Source of the DNA: Neckera pumila
Taxonomy: Eukaryota; Streptophyta; Bryopsida; Hypnales; Neckeraceae
Assembly: GCA_963969595.1 (NCBI GenBank)
Contig: OZ018412.1
Span: forward strand, 16,556,501-16,620,500
Reading direction: 5' to 3'
Length of the DNA: 64,000 bases
Below are positions 13,277 through 24,574 of the stretch, piece after piece (positions within the stretch are counted from its first letter, which is position 1; every line of letters starts with the position of its first letter). A program made the position numbers and the translations under genes. The notes below the pieces were generated by a model, which saw only the letters and a list, made by a program, of their open reading frames with translations, made no database searches and was not told the origin of the DNA.

Positions 13277-14173
13277 TCAAGCGATGCAAGCCTGCTTTGC
13301 ATAGACTCCGCATGCTCCAGTTGCTCCACAGAGAGAGTGCGCTTGTCGAGCTTCAATAACCGAAGCTTCTCCGAGTCGCATTGGATAGCTGCTCGTCGAC
13401 AAGCAATGGTACTGCCTGTAACACCACAAAACACTCATGTAAACCAGGTTACTGAAACGGTAAGAAACTGCTTCATTCTGTACTCTGAGTTCTAATTCAG
13501 CTATAATTTGAACTTCTTTTAACGATTTTCAATCTTTGTATAAGTACTTACAGCTTGAGCACTGAGTCATCAAAACATACTCCAAAAAAACCTCAAGTCT
13601 AAGGCCACCAGAAACGCAAATTAATGATGGAATTAAACGGAGGATTGTATTTCCTAGTCACGAACGTGTAAACTCTACCAACAAGACACAGGGAATCTAA
13701 ACCCTAATGTGTACTGGACAATGTGTTCGCCATACTGCAGGCAGCAACACCATCACCCGATCCTTACCGCTTAAATCGAGGAGATTGAAGCAGAGCGGCA
13801 CATTTCGCACTTCGGTGATGAAGGTGATGGCAGCCCATACCATTCGGTACTGCTTCCTGCTGCTCCGTATCACACACACTCCTGTTCCGCCGTTCACATA
13901 CTTGACTGCACAAATTGACATCTTCACGTCAAGATCATTACAGAATGAAAAAAACGGCCCAAACCCTAATCCTGTAAACCCCAGAAGAGTGATCCGCATA
14001 ATACCTTGAAGAGAAGGAAGGCTAGACGCAAGCCCGTACTCGCCGAAATTGGTGAGCAGACTCTCATGGATGGAGCTCACCACATCAGAGTGACCGATCT
14101 TCACATCCGCCAATCTGAGGTCGTGACCAGGAACCATCTCCAGCACCATGTACCGGTTCTTGAAAACCACCAT
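13277..14173 (-). CDS. POP5: Ribonuclease P/MRP protein subunit POP5, 3 exons
   Basis: Seen: exons 14173-14005, 13915-13768 and 13415-13277 have GT/AG borders and join in frame to 151 residues, the usual plant POP5 size. The start MVVFKNRYMVLEM is the family's opening block; codons upstream of this ATG are in frame but have no ATG. Later blocks are NFGEYGLASSL, VKYVN, VIRSSRKQYRMVWAAI, and NLLDLSG joined across intron 2 to STIACRRAAIQCD. Known: POP5 is an RRM-like-fold subunit of RNase P (tRNA 5' maturation) and RNase MRP (rRNA processing), acting in the nucleus and nucleolus. Intron 1 keeps the frame open and has a length divisible by three, so its retention would add residues without a stop. 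The gene is divergent from the RNase III gene; the two ATGs are 464 bp apart. Confidence 0.94.
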
Positions 14174-14637
14174 GGCTGAATCTCGTACTGACGCGCAAAG
14201 CCTTCCGTCAAGGCTCACATAAGGGTATATAACTTTTACATAAGGTCGGACACAAAGTCACAATAACCTACCATGAACGATCATAATCACAGGATATAAA
14301 TTTTACACAGCCCAGCTCAAAGTCACAACAATCTGCCAACTAACAGCTCAAGTGTGTCGCACAAGTGTAGTGAAACGGAGAATCACGGTTATTGGTCCTC
14401 AACGGTCATGGATCCAAGTGCTCTTTTGATGTCTATGGCACCATGTTGTCTTCAATCTTTGTACAGTTACTCAGACTTTGATCTTTGCCCTTGCTGCGGA
14501 TTTAGCTCAACTCTCAAAGCTGCTGGACGTACTCATCGCTGCCATCGCTTTCAGGTTCAAGGGTGAACGTGAAATTGACCTATTTTTTAGTTCGTGATGC
14601 CGGGGAGTATGATATTTTAGGATTCTCGCTCGCCACC
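14174..14637. promoter_or_regulatory. Shared divergent promoter region, POP5 / RNase III
   Basis: These 464 bases separate the two start codons and must hold both 5' untranslated regions and both promoters. A TATATA-like run at 14226-14232 could serve POP5 at about 55 bases from its ATG. No clear TATA box is seen on the RNase III side, whose ATG at 14638 has a strong gccacc context. Confidence 0.5.
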
Positions 14638-17600
14638 ATGATTCTGAGTTACGGGAAAGGGATTGGTGGAGCAAAGCTTGCGTGGCTTCATTACAACCTT
14701 TTTCGCGTTGCATCCAGCAGCAGCTCTGGTCTTCGCTTCGGAGGATCTTCAAGACGACAAGGCGTGGCGGTGATTCGGAGAGTTTGTGAATTGGAAGTTT
14801 TGGGAAGGGCACGCCTCAGTGGGTTCTGCCATACCTCCTTTAGGGTTTCACGAATTCAGGGTTCGTACATCTCATTCTAATGATTTTTTTGTGTATGTTG
14901 TCACGGGTGCAACAATTGCCTTGAACTTCTTGTAGGCAACTTACATTGTGATTGACCGAGAAAGAAATTGACTCAAATTCAGATATGCTCACGATTACTG
15001 TGAAAGAATTGGACATCGATGAGGCACTCTTGCTCCGTAAGAATTCATAAGCGTTTTGTGCCAACTCACTTAGAGGATCACTGTAGATGGTGAAAGATTA
15101 TTTGTCGAATATTGTCAGGATTGAGTAATTTGTCATTTCCAACGTCATGTTCATTTTGCAAGTCGTTTTGGCTAGTTTGTTCTTTAGAGGATCCGGAGGA
15201 GGCAACATAACGTACTGAAGGTTTTCTTCAAATTTGGTGCCTCGCTTTGTGAAAAAACTGATTTCATTTGAAATTTTCAGAGGTTTGCGCAACGCGAAGG
15301 AAAGGATTTGCGATCAAAGTGAATGGATCTGTTTTGGAGCCGACGGGTTTAGATAGTGAAGGAAATGCTGAAGAGAAGAGCGACACCGAGAGTACTGTAG
15401 GTGCTGCGGTTCTCGGTATTCAAGCGGAAAATGGCTTTCATGGATTGAATGGTGCTGTCGACGAGGAAGAAGCGCAAGAGGACTTTCTGAGTGAAGAGCT
15501 CATCTTAGACAGTCAAGAAGCTGTCCTTTTCAATAGACAGAATAATAAAATGGAAATAGAGGACGACGATAGCGAACCTTTGACAGTGTGGCCGCAAGCG
15601 CCAGGCGAACCAGAGCGTTGGTGGCGGATTCCAGATTTTATACACGAAGTGCTACCCCTCCCTAAGAATTTTAAGCCACAACTGGAGGTCAGTTCAGTTC
15701 TAAGTGATTGTACACAATTAGGGTATGAAAAGGAGGAAGAAAAAATAGGGTTGCAACTCTTTACCCCGTGCAATTACCTTCCGTAGGTTCACGAAATTCT
15801 AATGTTTTTTTGGTGTATGCCGTCACAGATGCTGCAATTAACTTGAATTTCTTGTAGGCAACTTACATTATGAGTGATTGAAAATTTCTTTTACTCAAAT
15901 TCTGATATGCTCACAAGTACTGAGAAAGAATTGGATGTCAATGAGGCACTCTTGCTTCTTTAGATTTTATGCTTTTTTCGGCGAGCTTTGAGTAAGTTAT
16001 AATTGTTAAAGTTATGTTCATGGATTGCGGTGGGTTTGACAGTTTTCGGCAGAATTAGACTGTTCAGAAACTCGTAGGCAGCATTGGAAAGAGACCTACG
16101 TGTGATTACTGTGGCCTCAGGCAGACCTCCTTATGAAGTATGGGGGAATTTTTTATGAAAACCCTGTTTGCAATCTAGAAGTCTGTGTCTTCAGATGCAG
16201 AAGCTGATCCAGTTTTGATCGGTTTTGCAGATTATATATGACAAGCTTGGCTGTCGCATCCATTCACGCGAGCTACTCTTACGGATTCTGGTCCCCATCT
16301 GTACCTGTCTCATTCAGTTGTGAATTCATTGTTATGTCATTTTCATACCTGATGTTCCCTTGGCCCATACCAATGATGTACTGATGGTCTGCCTTGCATT
16401 TGTCTCTAGCATGGGGCAGGTTCATAAAAGCTATTATTTGTCAAAAATGCCGCTCTCTCTCAAGGAGAGAAAGCTGAAGAAGCCACTTATGTCGTGGCAA
16501 AGGTTAGAGACCGTGAGCGACGACAATTTGATGACTTTCGCTGATGCACATGGAGAGGTTGACCCACGATTTCTTCAAGTTGCTGTTTTTATTAGAGAGA
16601 CCACCCTCTAAAGGGTTTATAGGTATTCTAGAAACCGCTGCTGCGTTACAATTGGCAGTGTTTACGTTAGAATTTGCTTTAAATGGTGTCACGAGGGTTT
16701 AACGCAGCCGACCTTCCTAGATTATCTAGGGGGGTGGGTCAACTAGTGATATAATGATGATAAGGAACAAGAATACTGAAACAAGGTCTTTAATTTACTG
16801 CTCAATATGTGAGATTATACTCCTTGGTATCCTATGATCTTGATACACATCGTTGTTGTAGTGGAATATTTTGCCTCTTCTTACCGATCTGCGACTTCTC
16901 TCAATGACAGGCTCGATTACAGCTGGCTTTACTAGGAGATACTGTCTTGAGTCTGGCTGCTTCTCTCTATCTTATTCGCCAACACCCTTTCCTGTCAACT
17001 GTAAGCCACTTGTCCGGTTTCGACGTTTTATTGTCTTACTAGTGTTTCATGTACGCTGGTGTTGATTTGGAGCTGACTTTGGTTTTGATAATTGAACTGC
17101 CTAATGTCTCTTCAAAATCTCAATTCCTCATATAGAGAACCCTTATTTAGCACCTCTCAAATCGGTATGGAGGAAATTCTTTGACACATGAAAAGGAATC
17201 CTTGACACATTGTTTTGTAATGTTGAGCTCAATTTGAAGAAGTGAATGCTGCTCAAGCCAAGGAGTCGTTTTCTTCACATGTATGAATTATGTTGACATT
17301 TATAACGCCTAATTTGCTCTAATTTACCATGACTTGCTCTGAATAACTCTGAGCTGTCACGGTTCTATGCTTTGCCTCTGCTACTCAAGAATGTTATGCG
17401 TGTCTTCACCCTAATCTATGATGGTAGGCTTCGTCAGTAATATTTCATATGTAAGTCAGCCAGTAGTAGAGCCTAGCGAGGAGCTTGACTCATCGATGTA
17501 TGATGCAGGGGCTCATAACGGAACGAAGATCGCAACTGGTACTGATAACTCAACTGGTGCCCTCTTTCCTTGGTTAATATGATATTGCAGTTCGACGAAG

Positions 17601-18819
17601 TTTTGTCAATGGGTGAATTAGGTTTGCTATGCTGGAAACTCCACGTGTCATGAGAATTTAGGATTGGTACAAAGATTGATAGACGTTTGGCTGCTACTTG
17701 AAAATCTGCGATGTGATTCGAGTGGAATTACAATGAGGCTGTGTTGGTCTTTTCCAGGTATGCAATAGCAACTTGGCTCGCGTTTGGTCGACATTACTGG
17801 ATCTGCGCGAGCTTGTGTTATGTGACCCTCCCCTCTCGCAGTCTAAAAAGTCTTCAGCAACGACCGTCCTGGAATTGCAGGTAGGTTTTCATTTGCTGAA
17901 ACTCCGTGCTGAAACTGACTGCGCATTGATAGTCTTTTCATTTTTGTTCGGGAGTTCAATTATCTGCAAACCTTGGAAAGGTGTTAATAGTTGTGTGTGC
18001 TTCTCATTGCAGATGAAAGCTTGTGCTGACACACTCGAAGCCTATGTTGGTGGTCTCTATGTAGAAAAGGTGTTCTCACTTTTAACCTCTATGTTCCCAA
18101 ATTGTCAGAAGTGTCTGCTTTCCATATCTATTGGATTTGAATTAAATAATTTAGAAACCTTCGAGGAAGATAACAGAATTTACCAATGGAAAGCAGAAAT
18201 CTTGTTTTACATTTCTGAACAGTAGAAGTATATTTTGGAAGTTACTATAATCGTCCATTGGCTTCCAAAGTGGACTTTCTATTTTTGGCTTGCACATTTG
18301 CAGGGTGTACAACCCCTTTTTCACTCTCGTGAAAAAATAATCTATTTATTGTCGAATCTATGAGATTCACACTGACTATGCTAGAGTGCTGGCAGGGTTT
18401 AGAAAGCGCACTGCAGTGTGTGGAGACCCGTTTGCTACCCCTCTTGCTCCTCGCCGAACCAATAAGGAATCCGGTCGCCTTGCTGCACGAACGATGTGTA
18501 ATACTATTGCAGGAGAAACCAGACTACAAGTGAGAATTCTTTTCCATGCCACGAAATAATAAATATGTTTGTATATATGATCATGCATGATTTTCATGTG
18601 CAATTGAGCAATTCAGACTCATGAAGTGTTTCTTTGTTTTGATGCAGGTTGGTAGGAATCGACAATAAGAATACCCCAAACGAGTCGTGCAGGATTAGGG
18701 TTTATGTGAAAGGCTTTCGCTTGTCCACTGGAATTGGGAAATCACAGAAACTAGCTAGACGAGATGCTGCAGAGAAAGCACTCATCAAGTGGCCAGAAAT
18801 TTTTGGGTCCACGACGTAG
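14638..18819 (+). CDS. RNase III-family endoribonuclease with dsRBD, probably organelle-targeted, 10 exons
   Basis: Seen: exons 14638-14860, 15281-15687, 16231-16290, 16420-16512, 16911-17000, 17509-17538, 17758-17880, 18013-18069, 18396-18529 and 18648-18819 sum to 1389 bases, in frame, for 462 residues. Residues 1-74 are rich in Ser and Arg and nearly free of acids, like a transit peptide. An acidic linker follows. The RNase III domain (about 212-375) has LGCRIHSRELLLRIL, HKSYY, LLGDTVLSLAASLYLI and ADTLEAYVGGLY. The dsRBD (about 383-458) ends GKSQKLARRDAAEKALIKW. Known: RNase III cuts double-stranded RNA using acidic residues that bind metal. Equivalents of three of these are present (D271, D348, E351), but the Glu four residues before the GD Asp is Ala267. 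Inferred: it processes chloroplast or mitochondrial RNA, or has a reduced or structural role like ribosomal mL44. The small exon 17509-17538 (10 codons) is supported by frame and by its match to the RSQLV block. Confidence 0.9.
14878..15060 (+). repeat. Intronic direct repeat, left copy (flanks exon 2 of the RNase III gene)
   Basis: This matches 15797-15985 over about 185 bases. Shared blocks in order are taatg, cttgtaggcaacttacatt, gatatgctcac, agaattgga and gaggcactcttgct. The two copies lie in introns 1 and 2, on either side of exon 2. Confidence 0.85.
15797..15985 (+). repeat. Intronic direct repeat, right copy
   Basis: This is the partner of 14878-15060, in intron 2 of the RNase III gene. 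The repeats bracket exon 2, which encodes the acidic linker and the start of the nuclease domain. Confidence 0.85.
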
Positions 18820-19493
18820 CTTGGATCTGCTTATGCCACCAGAAATGCAGCGCAATGCAATCCTTTTTCACCGAACTAAGGTATGTACATTAAAAAGCGT
18901 CCAGATAACATGGTACAAGATTGGTTTGATTTTCATTTAAGTCTTGTTGGAAATTGAAAAATGATTGCCATGTGTCTCAGCATGTGTTTTTTGAACACTA
19001 TGATAATGCCATGGATTGTTGGTGTGCCCAATATCGGCCCTATGCTTACGAGGTGTCATATTGCTCAACTTCAAGGTTATTTTTCTTCTTTATATGTTGG
19101 GCCTTGTGTAATTTCGAACCTTGCATTATTTTTGGCCAAAATATTAGCTCTCAAAGAGTTTTCCAAGTCTCATTTGAGAATGGTCTCCTGCTGCAGAAGA
19201 CAAGTCTTGCGCTGTCTTCCCTTATTTTTAAACAAGAAGTTTTAAGAGTTGCTTTTGAGTAAGGGTTGCAATTAGGTGTCTCAGCACCAGCATATTCATT
19301 TGCAGTGGCTTGCCAAGACATTGCAATGGAATTTGGAGGAAGGAATAATGTGTTTCTCTTAGCAAGAAGAAGAGAAGGGCATTCTAAAGAACTAGAAAAC
19401 TTTAACCCCAATATGAGAGATATTCACTTTTGGGGGTTCATTTGAGTAGAGCACTAATAATTGATAGGAGATATACTCGTAAATCAAGCCTAA
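18820..19493. other. 3' flank of the RNase III gene, no further gene seen
   Basis: Moderate GC just after the stop codon, then increasingly AT-rich. Open frames at 18954-19262 lack recognisable motifs and probably include the 3' untranslated region. Confidence 0.45.
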
Positions 19494-19497
19494 TTAA

Positions 19498-20421
19498 CCC
19501 CTAAAGTCCCATTGTCTCCTCGGGGGACAAATCAGATTTTGGGCAGGTACCTACGAGCTCAATTTTTAGTGAAACTTTTTGAGACTTTTCCATAAGATAG
19601 AAAAACTGATTAGCTTTGTGGGAGTACAATTTTTATTTCAATTGGTGCCCGGGATTAGAAGTTATACCACAAAAAGCCTCAAATTGAACTCGGTGGGTAG
19701 CACAAAAAATTTTGCAAAAAGTCAGAATAAATTTTATTTTATTTTTCTTTGAAACTTTATATTTTTGTCTACATGTGAAGCTTTGATTCATTTTATTTGG
19801 ACTAATAATGAGCCAGTTATGGACAATCTTGTTTTTTGGGCAACTTAAGCATCTTTTTGAAAAAATAATTTGTAGGATTCATTTCTGAATGCAATTTTTA
19901 CAATTTTTTACAATTTTTTTTTGAGAATGTTGTGTTTGCTTGCTAAAACAATCTCACCATTGGATTATTGTATTTCAATCCCATCTAAGAGCTATTAACA
20001 ATTTAGTTTTTTTTTCAATCTTGGACTTATTTCTACTTAACAATTTTTTAAAGAATGAAAATCAAGTGTGTGTTTTTTTTAATATTTTTTTTGTAGACTT
20101 TCAACTTACATCTTCAACATAGAAAATTTTTAATTCAAAGTCTGTAATATAAAAAATTTCCACAAATGGCGGTCAAAGTCATCTGAAATTGCAAATCAAT
20201 GTTCAAAAAAGCTTTCTTTTCCAACTCTGAATGCTAATATCTTCCAATTTATACGGTCAAACTTCATGAAATTTTTACTATATCATCTTTGACAAGTGAA
20301 GTACAAGATCCTATGATTAGATTCTAAAAAAATATTTTTTTTTTGTGTTCTTGGATGAATGCAGCCAAAATGGTAGTTTTGAATGGTTTTTGACAGAAAA
20401 ATGGCCTTGGGACTTTAGCGG
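19498..20421. mobile_element. TTAA-flanked MITE, copy C (second subfamily)
   Basis: About 920 bp flanked by TTAA at 19494-19497 and 20422-20425. The left end reads CCCCTAAAGTCCC and is followed by a short hairpin at 19511-19531 and the phrase gggcaggtac, which the copy A subfamily also has. The right end is cttgggactttagcgg before TTAA. No coding region is seen. Copies D, F and I belong to the same subfamily. Confidence 0.75.
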
Positions 20422-20925
20422 TTAATGTTGAAAAAAATTTAATGAACGTGCAAAACGGTGGCCTTGATTGAATGACTCTTGATTAATGACTTCTCTTAAT
20501 AGCTTCTTCTGTTGGTGGCTTACCTATCAAGTCTTTGGTTATCCATTTTCATATTTTAGTCTTGATATTTATGTAGGGTCCGTAGTGGTTGTTATACCTC
20601 ATTTCAAGGTCATTTTGAGCAATAATTTGCCCAAAAAAAACAGTCTCTTTTTACAACAACCTTCATGATTTTTTGTTTCCAATGACAAAAAAAGGGGGAA
20701 AGAGGGTGTATTTCAATAATTTATTTCCAAAATTCTAATTTTCTTGTATTGATTTTTTGTAACTTCTATATACGTGGCCAATGATATTTAGTACTTTTAG
20801 TTCTGAATTCCACATTTAATCAAAAGTTTTATATCTTTTGGGTTGGTTTGCCGGTTGCATTAGAGATCTTCCAAAGAATTTGAATTGGCTCAAGATACTA
20901 CTTGTATTGAAAAGTAGGCCTAGAA

Positions 20926-21240
20926 TCTTCTACAAATTTCTCACTTTGGTGAATAGATGGAAAAAATATACCTCTTTTGTGGTTAAACTCTTCTATCACT
21001 AGATGGTTTTGAGAGATTTAGGATCTACTACTCCAAACTTCTCACTTTATGGATAGATAGAAAAAAAAATCCTCTTTTGTAATTAAAGTCTTCTATCACC
21101 AAATGGTTTTGAGAGAACTAGAATCTACTACTCCAAATTTCTACTTCAAATTTTTCACTTTGGTGAATAAGTGAAAAAATGTACCTGGCTTTTGTGGTTA
21201 AAGCCTTCTACCACCAAATGGTTTTCATAGAAATTGAACG
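20926..21240 (+). repeat. Tandem repeat, three units of about 100 bp
   Basis: Three successive units share the blocks ctactccaaa, ttctcacttt, cctcttttgt, cttctatcac and atggttttgagag, with small differences between them. There is no coding content. Confidence 0.8.
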
Positions 21241-21408
21241 GAATTAATATTTTTGCAAATTTCTTGTTGTAGACTTCCCACTATTGCAATGCCGCAAGAT
21301 TGAAAAACATGCAATTCAAGTCGCAAACTGTATACCCATTTGTTTTTTTAATCAAAACCACTTTCTTCTACCACATACTCATTTTTTTCATGGAGAAAAG
21401 TCCGATCC

Positions 21409-21560
21409 AACTTTGCAATGTTAGCCTCTCCTCTTTAAATAATGAAAGGTTGGAAGATTCAACTTTGCAATGTTAGCCTCTCTTCTTTAAATATTGAAAG
21501 GTTGGAAGATTCAACTTTGCAACGTTTAGCCTCTCCTCTATGAATAACAAAAGGTTGGAA
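21409..21560 (+). repeat. Tandem repeat, three units of about 52 bp
   Basis: Three units carry caactttgcaatgttagcc, ctcttctttaaat and gaaaggttggaag in order. The third unit is the most diverged. Confidence 0.85.
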
Positions 21561-21587
21561 ACTAAATTAGTCAAATATATCTTAGGC

Positions 21588-21790
21588 CGCCTTCACATGA
21601 ACGGTAGGAAGATGGGCGGCAAGATCATTTCTCCACTGTTATTGGTTGAATATGGGAGTGGGATTTCACACCAGAGCAGCAAAAAGGAAGTACATGGATG
21701 AAAAAGTAGCTGATGTGGCCTGCCCTTGGCAACAAAATTCTTCCAAAGGTTTTTGACTAGAAGGGTGCTTACAGTGTTTTGAAGCACTTC
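21588..21790 (+). repeat. Dispersed repeat, copy 2 (partner at 556-790)
   Basis: This aligns with 556-790 from the gcggcaag block through a shared TGA. See that entry for the common open frame. The two copies are about 21 kb apart in the same orientation. Confidence 0.6.
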
Positions 21791-21979
21791 CTATTGTCCA
21801 ATTTTTCTCACTGTGCCGCATACATGGACCATTTCATTAAAATGGCGATTTTTTTTAAAATGGCATGAAAACAGTTCAGAATAGCCGTTCTAAATCTATA
21901 CCTGTCCTAAAGGGTTTCAGAAAGGCCGTTTTGAAATCTATATTTGTCCTAGATGGTGAGTTCTACCAATTTTGATGTA

Positions 21980-22351
21980 TCAAAGAGAAGGAGTATAAAA
22001 ATGCCTTCTCTTTTTCGGCATTGTTAACCCGCACCCACCCACCGATACATGTAAGGAGGCCCTTAGGCTAGTCATGCAACGGAGGATGCTGATGCTGATG
22101 CGGATCAGTCCGATTCTGTCTGTAAAATGTGCAGGTGGCTCCCAAGCAAGGCTGACTTGTCTCTTTTCCACAAGAAGTCGAGAACCGACATCGATCTCAA
22201 ACTGGAGAACTGGATAAGCACAGACAACGAAAAGAGACAGCAGTAGTGTCACTCGATCGAGTCTGGAATTATTCTGGTAAGTTAGAGCGCAACGCATTTT
22301 GAGCTTATCATGAGCAGCTACATTGGCAGCACGTTTTTGTAATTCTCTCAA
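21980..22351 (-). CDS. Unassigned open frame, 123 codons, doubtful gene
   Basis: This frame is GC-richer than its surroundings. It reads a basic start (RELQKRAANVAAHDKLKMR), then one hydrophobic segment around residues 35-50 (TLLLSLFVVCAYPVLQF) that could span a membrane. The rest is arginine-rich. I recognise no family. It may be an exon of a gene whose other exons I cannot find, or a remnant. The base composition and the hydrophobic block are the only support. Confidence 0.25.
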   Translation of the reverse strand: MRELQKRAANVAAHDKLKMRCALTYQNNSRLDRVTLLLSLFVVCAYPVLQFEIDVGSRLLVEKRQVSLAWEPPAHFTDRIGLIRISISILRCMTSLRASLHVSVGGCGLTMPKKRRHFYTPSL

Positions 22352-22991
22352 GAGAGGAAACTACGGACGGCGTAACAAGAGCCACACAGACTGCAGAGAA
22401 TGAACTAGATCGATGATGAGCTTGAAAGCTTTGTCAGCGTAAGGTCAAACAGTCGAACACTTGAACACACTGCAACACAACTAGCTAGGCCGATGCTCAA
22501 CTTAGTAAGTTATGTACTCCGTATTAGATAACCGACGAGCCGCGGTAGCTGCGAGTAGGTTATCCGACATAACCGGTTGTTCACTTTTCAATCACAACCT
22601 TTGATCTTCATGATCCAAGGGTGTAGGAAGCAAGTTGAAAAGGAGAGAAGGTTATGAGTTACAACTTGTAATGGCAATGGTGATGGGTTGCCAATGGGAC
22701 GGTGCCATGTGAGTGTTGAAAACTCAACAACCGTTTATGATTGTGCACCCATAATCATTGTACATTCTCTAGACAACATGCCACAAAGCCACAAAACCAA
22801 CACTAAAAGTTAGACATAATTGCAATTGATGACAAAAAAATTGTCCACAATCAAAACATGAGAATTGAATAGAGCTCATTCTTTGCACCTATAGACAATA
22901 CTTTGAAATTTGAACATCACTTATTCATACAATGTCCAAATAATGTACATTAAAGTATGTTGGAATCCTCTTCCACATGTTGATAAGATCG

Positions 22992-23167
22992 GATATTTCG
23001 TTAAAATGGCGATATTCTTCTGTCATTTTTCCATCTATTTTCTAGGATTGGTATAGATTTTAGACCACGTGGTCTAAAATGTAGGACTAGTTTACATTTC
23101 AGACCACATGGTCTAAATATACAAATGCCAATTTGGTGGAATATTGCCATGATTCTAACGAATATTC
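22992..23167. mobile_element. Small inverted-repeat element with an inner perfect palindrome
   Basis: About 175 bp. The left end (ATATTTCGTTAAAATGGCGA) and the complement of the right end (ATATTCGTTAGAATCATGGC) form imperfect inverted repeats. At the centre, 23057-23080 is a perfect 24-base palindrome with CACGTG at its heart. A near-copy of the palindrome sits at about 23096-23118. A related but broken segment is near 21830-21960. There is no coding capacity. Confidence 0.55.
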
Positions 23168-24570
23168 GCTTTTAAGGGTTTCTTTTAAATGTATGTAATA
23201 GTAAGATTTGTATTAGTAGGTATGCATAGATGCTATTAATGTTGATCACAAATTCTCTTACTACCGTTGCTCCACTAACTATTAGTACAATTCATGCAAT
23301 CAAATACTTATTGTTACACTAATCCAATGGTTATTTAGTATGGGTGGATAATTAATAAACATGAGAATTACGATGCTCAAATCTAACAACGCCACCAGTG
23401 CACACCACGAGAACTACAACAGTCACCACAACTACAATTGATGTTGAATAGTATGTCCTAGTGATGAATAGTTTAGAGTTTAGAGCATGCTAAATTTCAG
23501 TGTAGTAGTATTGTGTAAGTTCGCTAGTACTACGACTCCAGCGGCCGTTGCAAGTGGTCACATGGCCATGGCATCTGCAGGAATGGCAGAATGGACTGAT
23601 GGTTGTGAAGCAGAGTTCTTTAGAACCATTGAAAGTGAGTGGGGACGACGACAGTCAGTTGGAGGCAGGGCTTTTTTTTTTGGCTTTCTGGTACCAGATT
23701 GTGCCAATGGATGGCTAGCAGACAATCCAGAGTGTGTACGGGGTTAGCTGCCGGAGCAGTTACACTCTGCAACACTCTGCAGAAATTAAATACGTACAAC
23801 CAAACTAACTGACACTGTGGATTGTTATTATACATTTGATGTCGATCAAATGCTCGCCTGAAAAGTGGGATTCTAGAGCAGTACGGAGGGTGGAAACACT
23901 CCTGAAACCGTCAAAATAAGCAATTCAGCATAAGGTAGACAAGCCCATTGTGGTCAGATGACCCATAGTGGATACCTAATGACCCCATGACAGTTTTTTT
24001 GGCCACAATCAATGTTTAACCTGACACCAATGGAGTGATTAGTGACCTCATTAGGAACACTTGCTTTTTCAGTGTAAATCATTGTAGGAAGTGACGTTTT
24101 ATGGCCTTCTACATTAGAAATTACTATGACCACTTTAGGTGATTAAAAAGAGCATATTGGATACACTTTTTGTTGGTTATAGGGTATTTTGTTGAATCTT
24201 TTGGACAGATCACTTCAGAAATTCGAAACTAATTCATACTTGGTCCAAAAAATATAATTTCAAATGTCCTCACTCTCTCTCACACTTGTCTTCGTGTGGA
24301 AAAACATTTGAAATTTTCAGCAACGACATGAGGGTAGAATCCTAATTCTGACCACAATGGGCTGGTTTACCTTAGTTGGAGGTACCTTTTTCTAATAATA
24401 ATAATTTTTGCAGTATTAGCAATAGATTTTTTGGACACGGCATGTAAATTTCCATAAATTTTCAAAAGTGGCAGTTCCCCAGGCCACTGAAATTACTGTA
24501 CAGGTGGATTTAAAACAAAAATCTCAAAAATAGCAACAGTCAACCAATCATTGTTAAGTAAGAGGAAGGT
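23168..24570. other. No confirmed gene
   Basis: A GC-richer patch at 23487-23747 has an open frame containing EWTDGCEAEFFRTIES. It is followed by a good splice donor (gtgagt) at about 23636, so an orphan exon is possible, but I recognise no family and see no partner exon. Confidence 0.3.
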
Positions 24571-24574
24571 TTAA

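Noticed and set aside
16059..16140. Possible extra exon (AALERDLRVITVASGR) in RNase III intron 2
   Set aside because: The exon ending at 15687 joins in frame to 16231 and matches the known order of blocks; nothing is missing.
18304..18330. Possible extra exon (GVQPLFHSR) between the two last RNase III-domain exons
   Set aside because: Joining 18069 directly to 18396 gives the family-typical run from EAYVGGLYVEK into GLESAL; the extra piece would break it and lacks a good donor.
23487..23747. Candidate gene in a GC-richer patch
   Set aside because: Only one possible exon with no recognisable motif and no partner exon; kept only as a note in the spacer entry.
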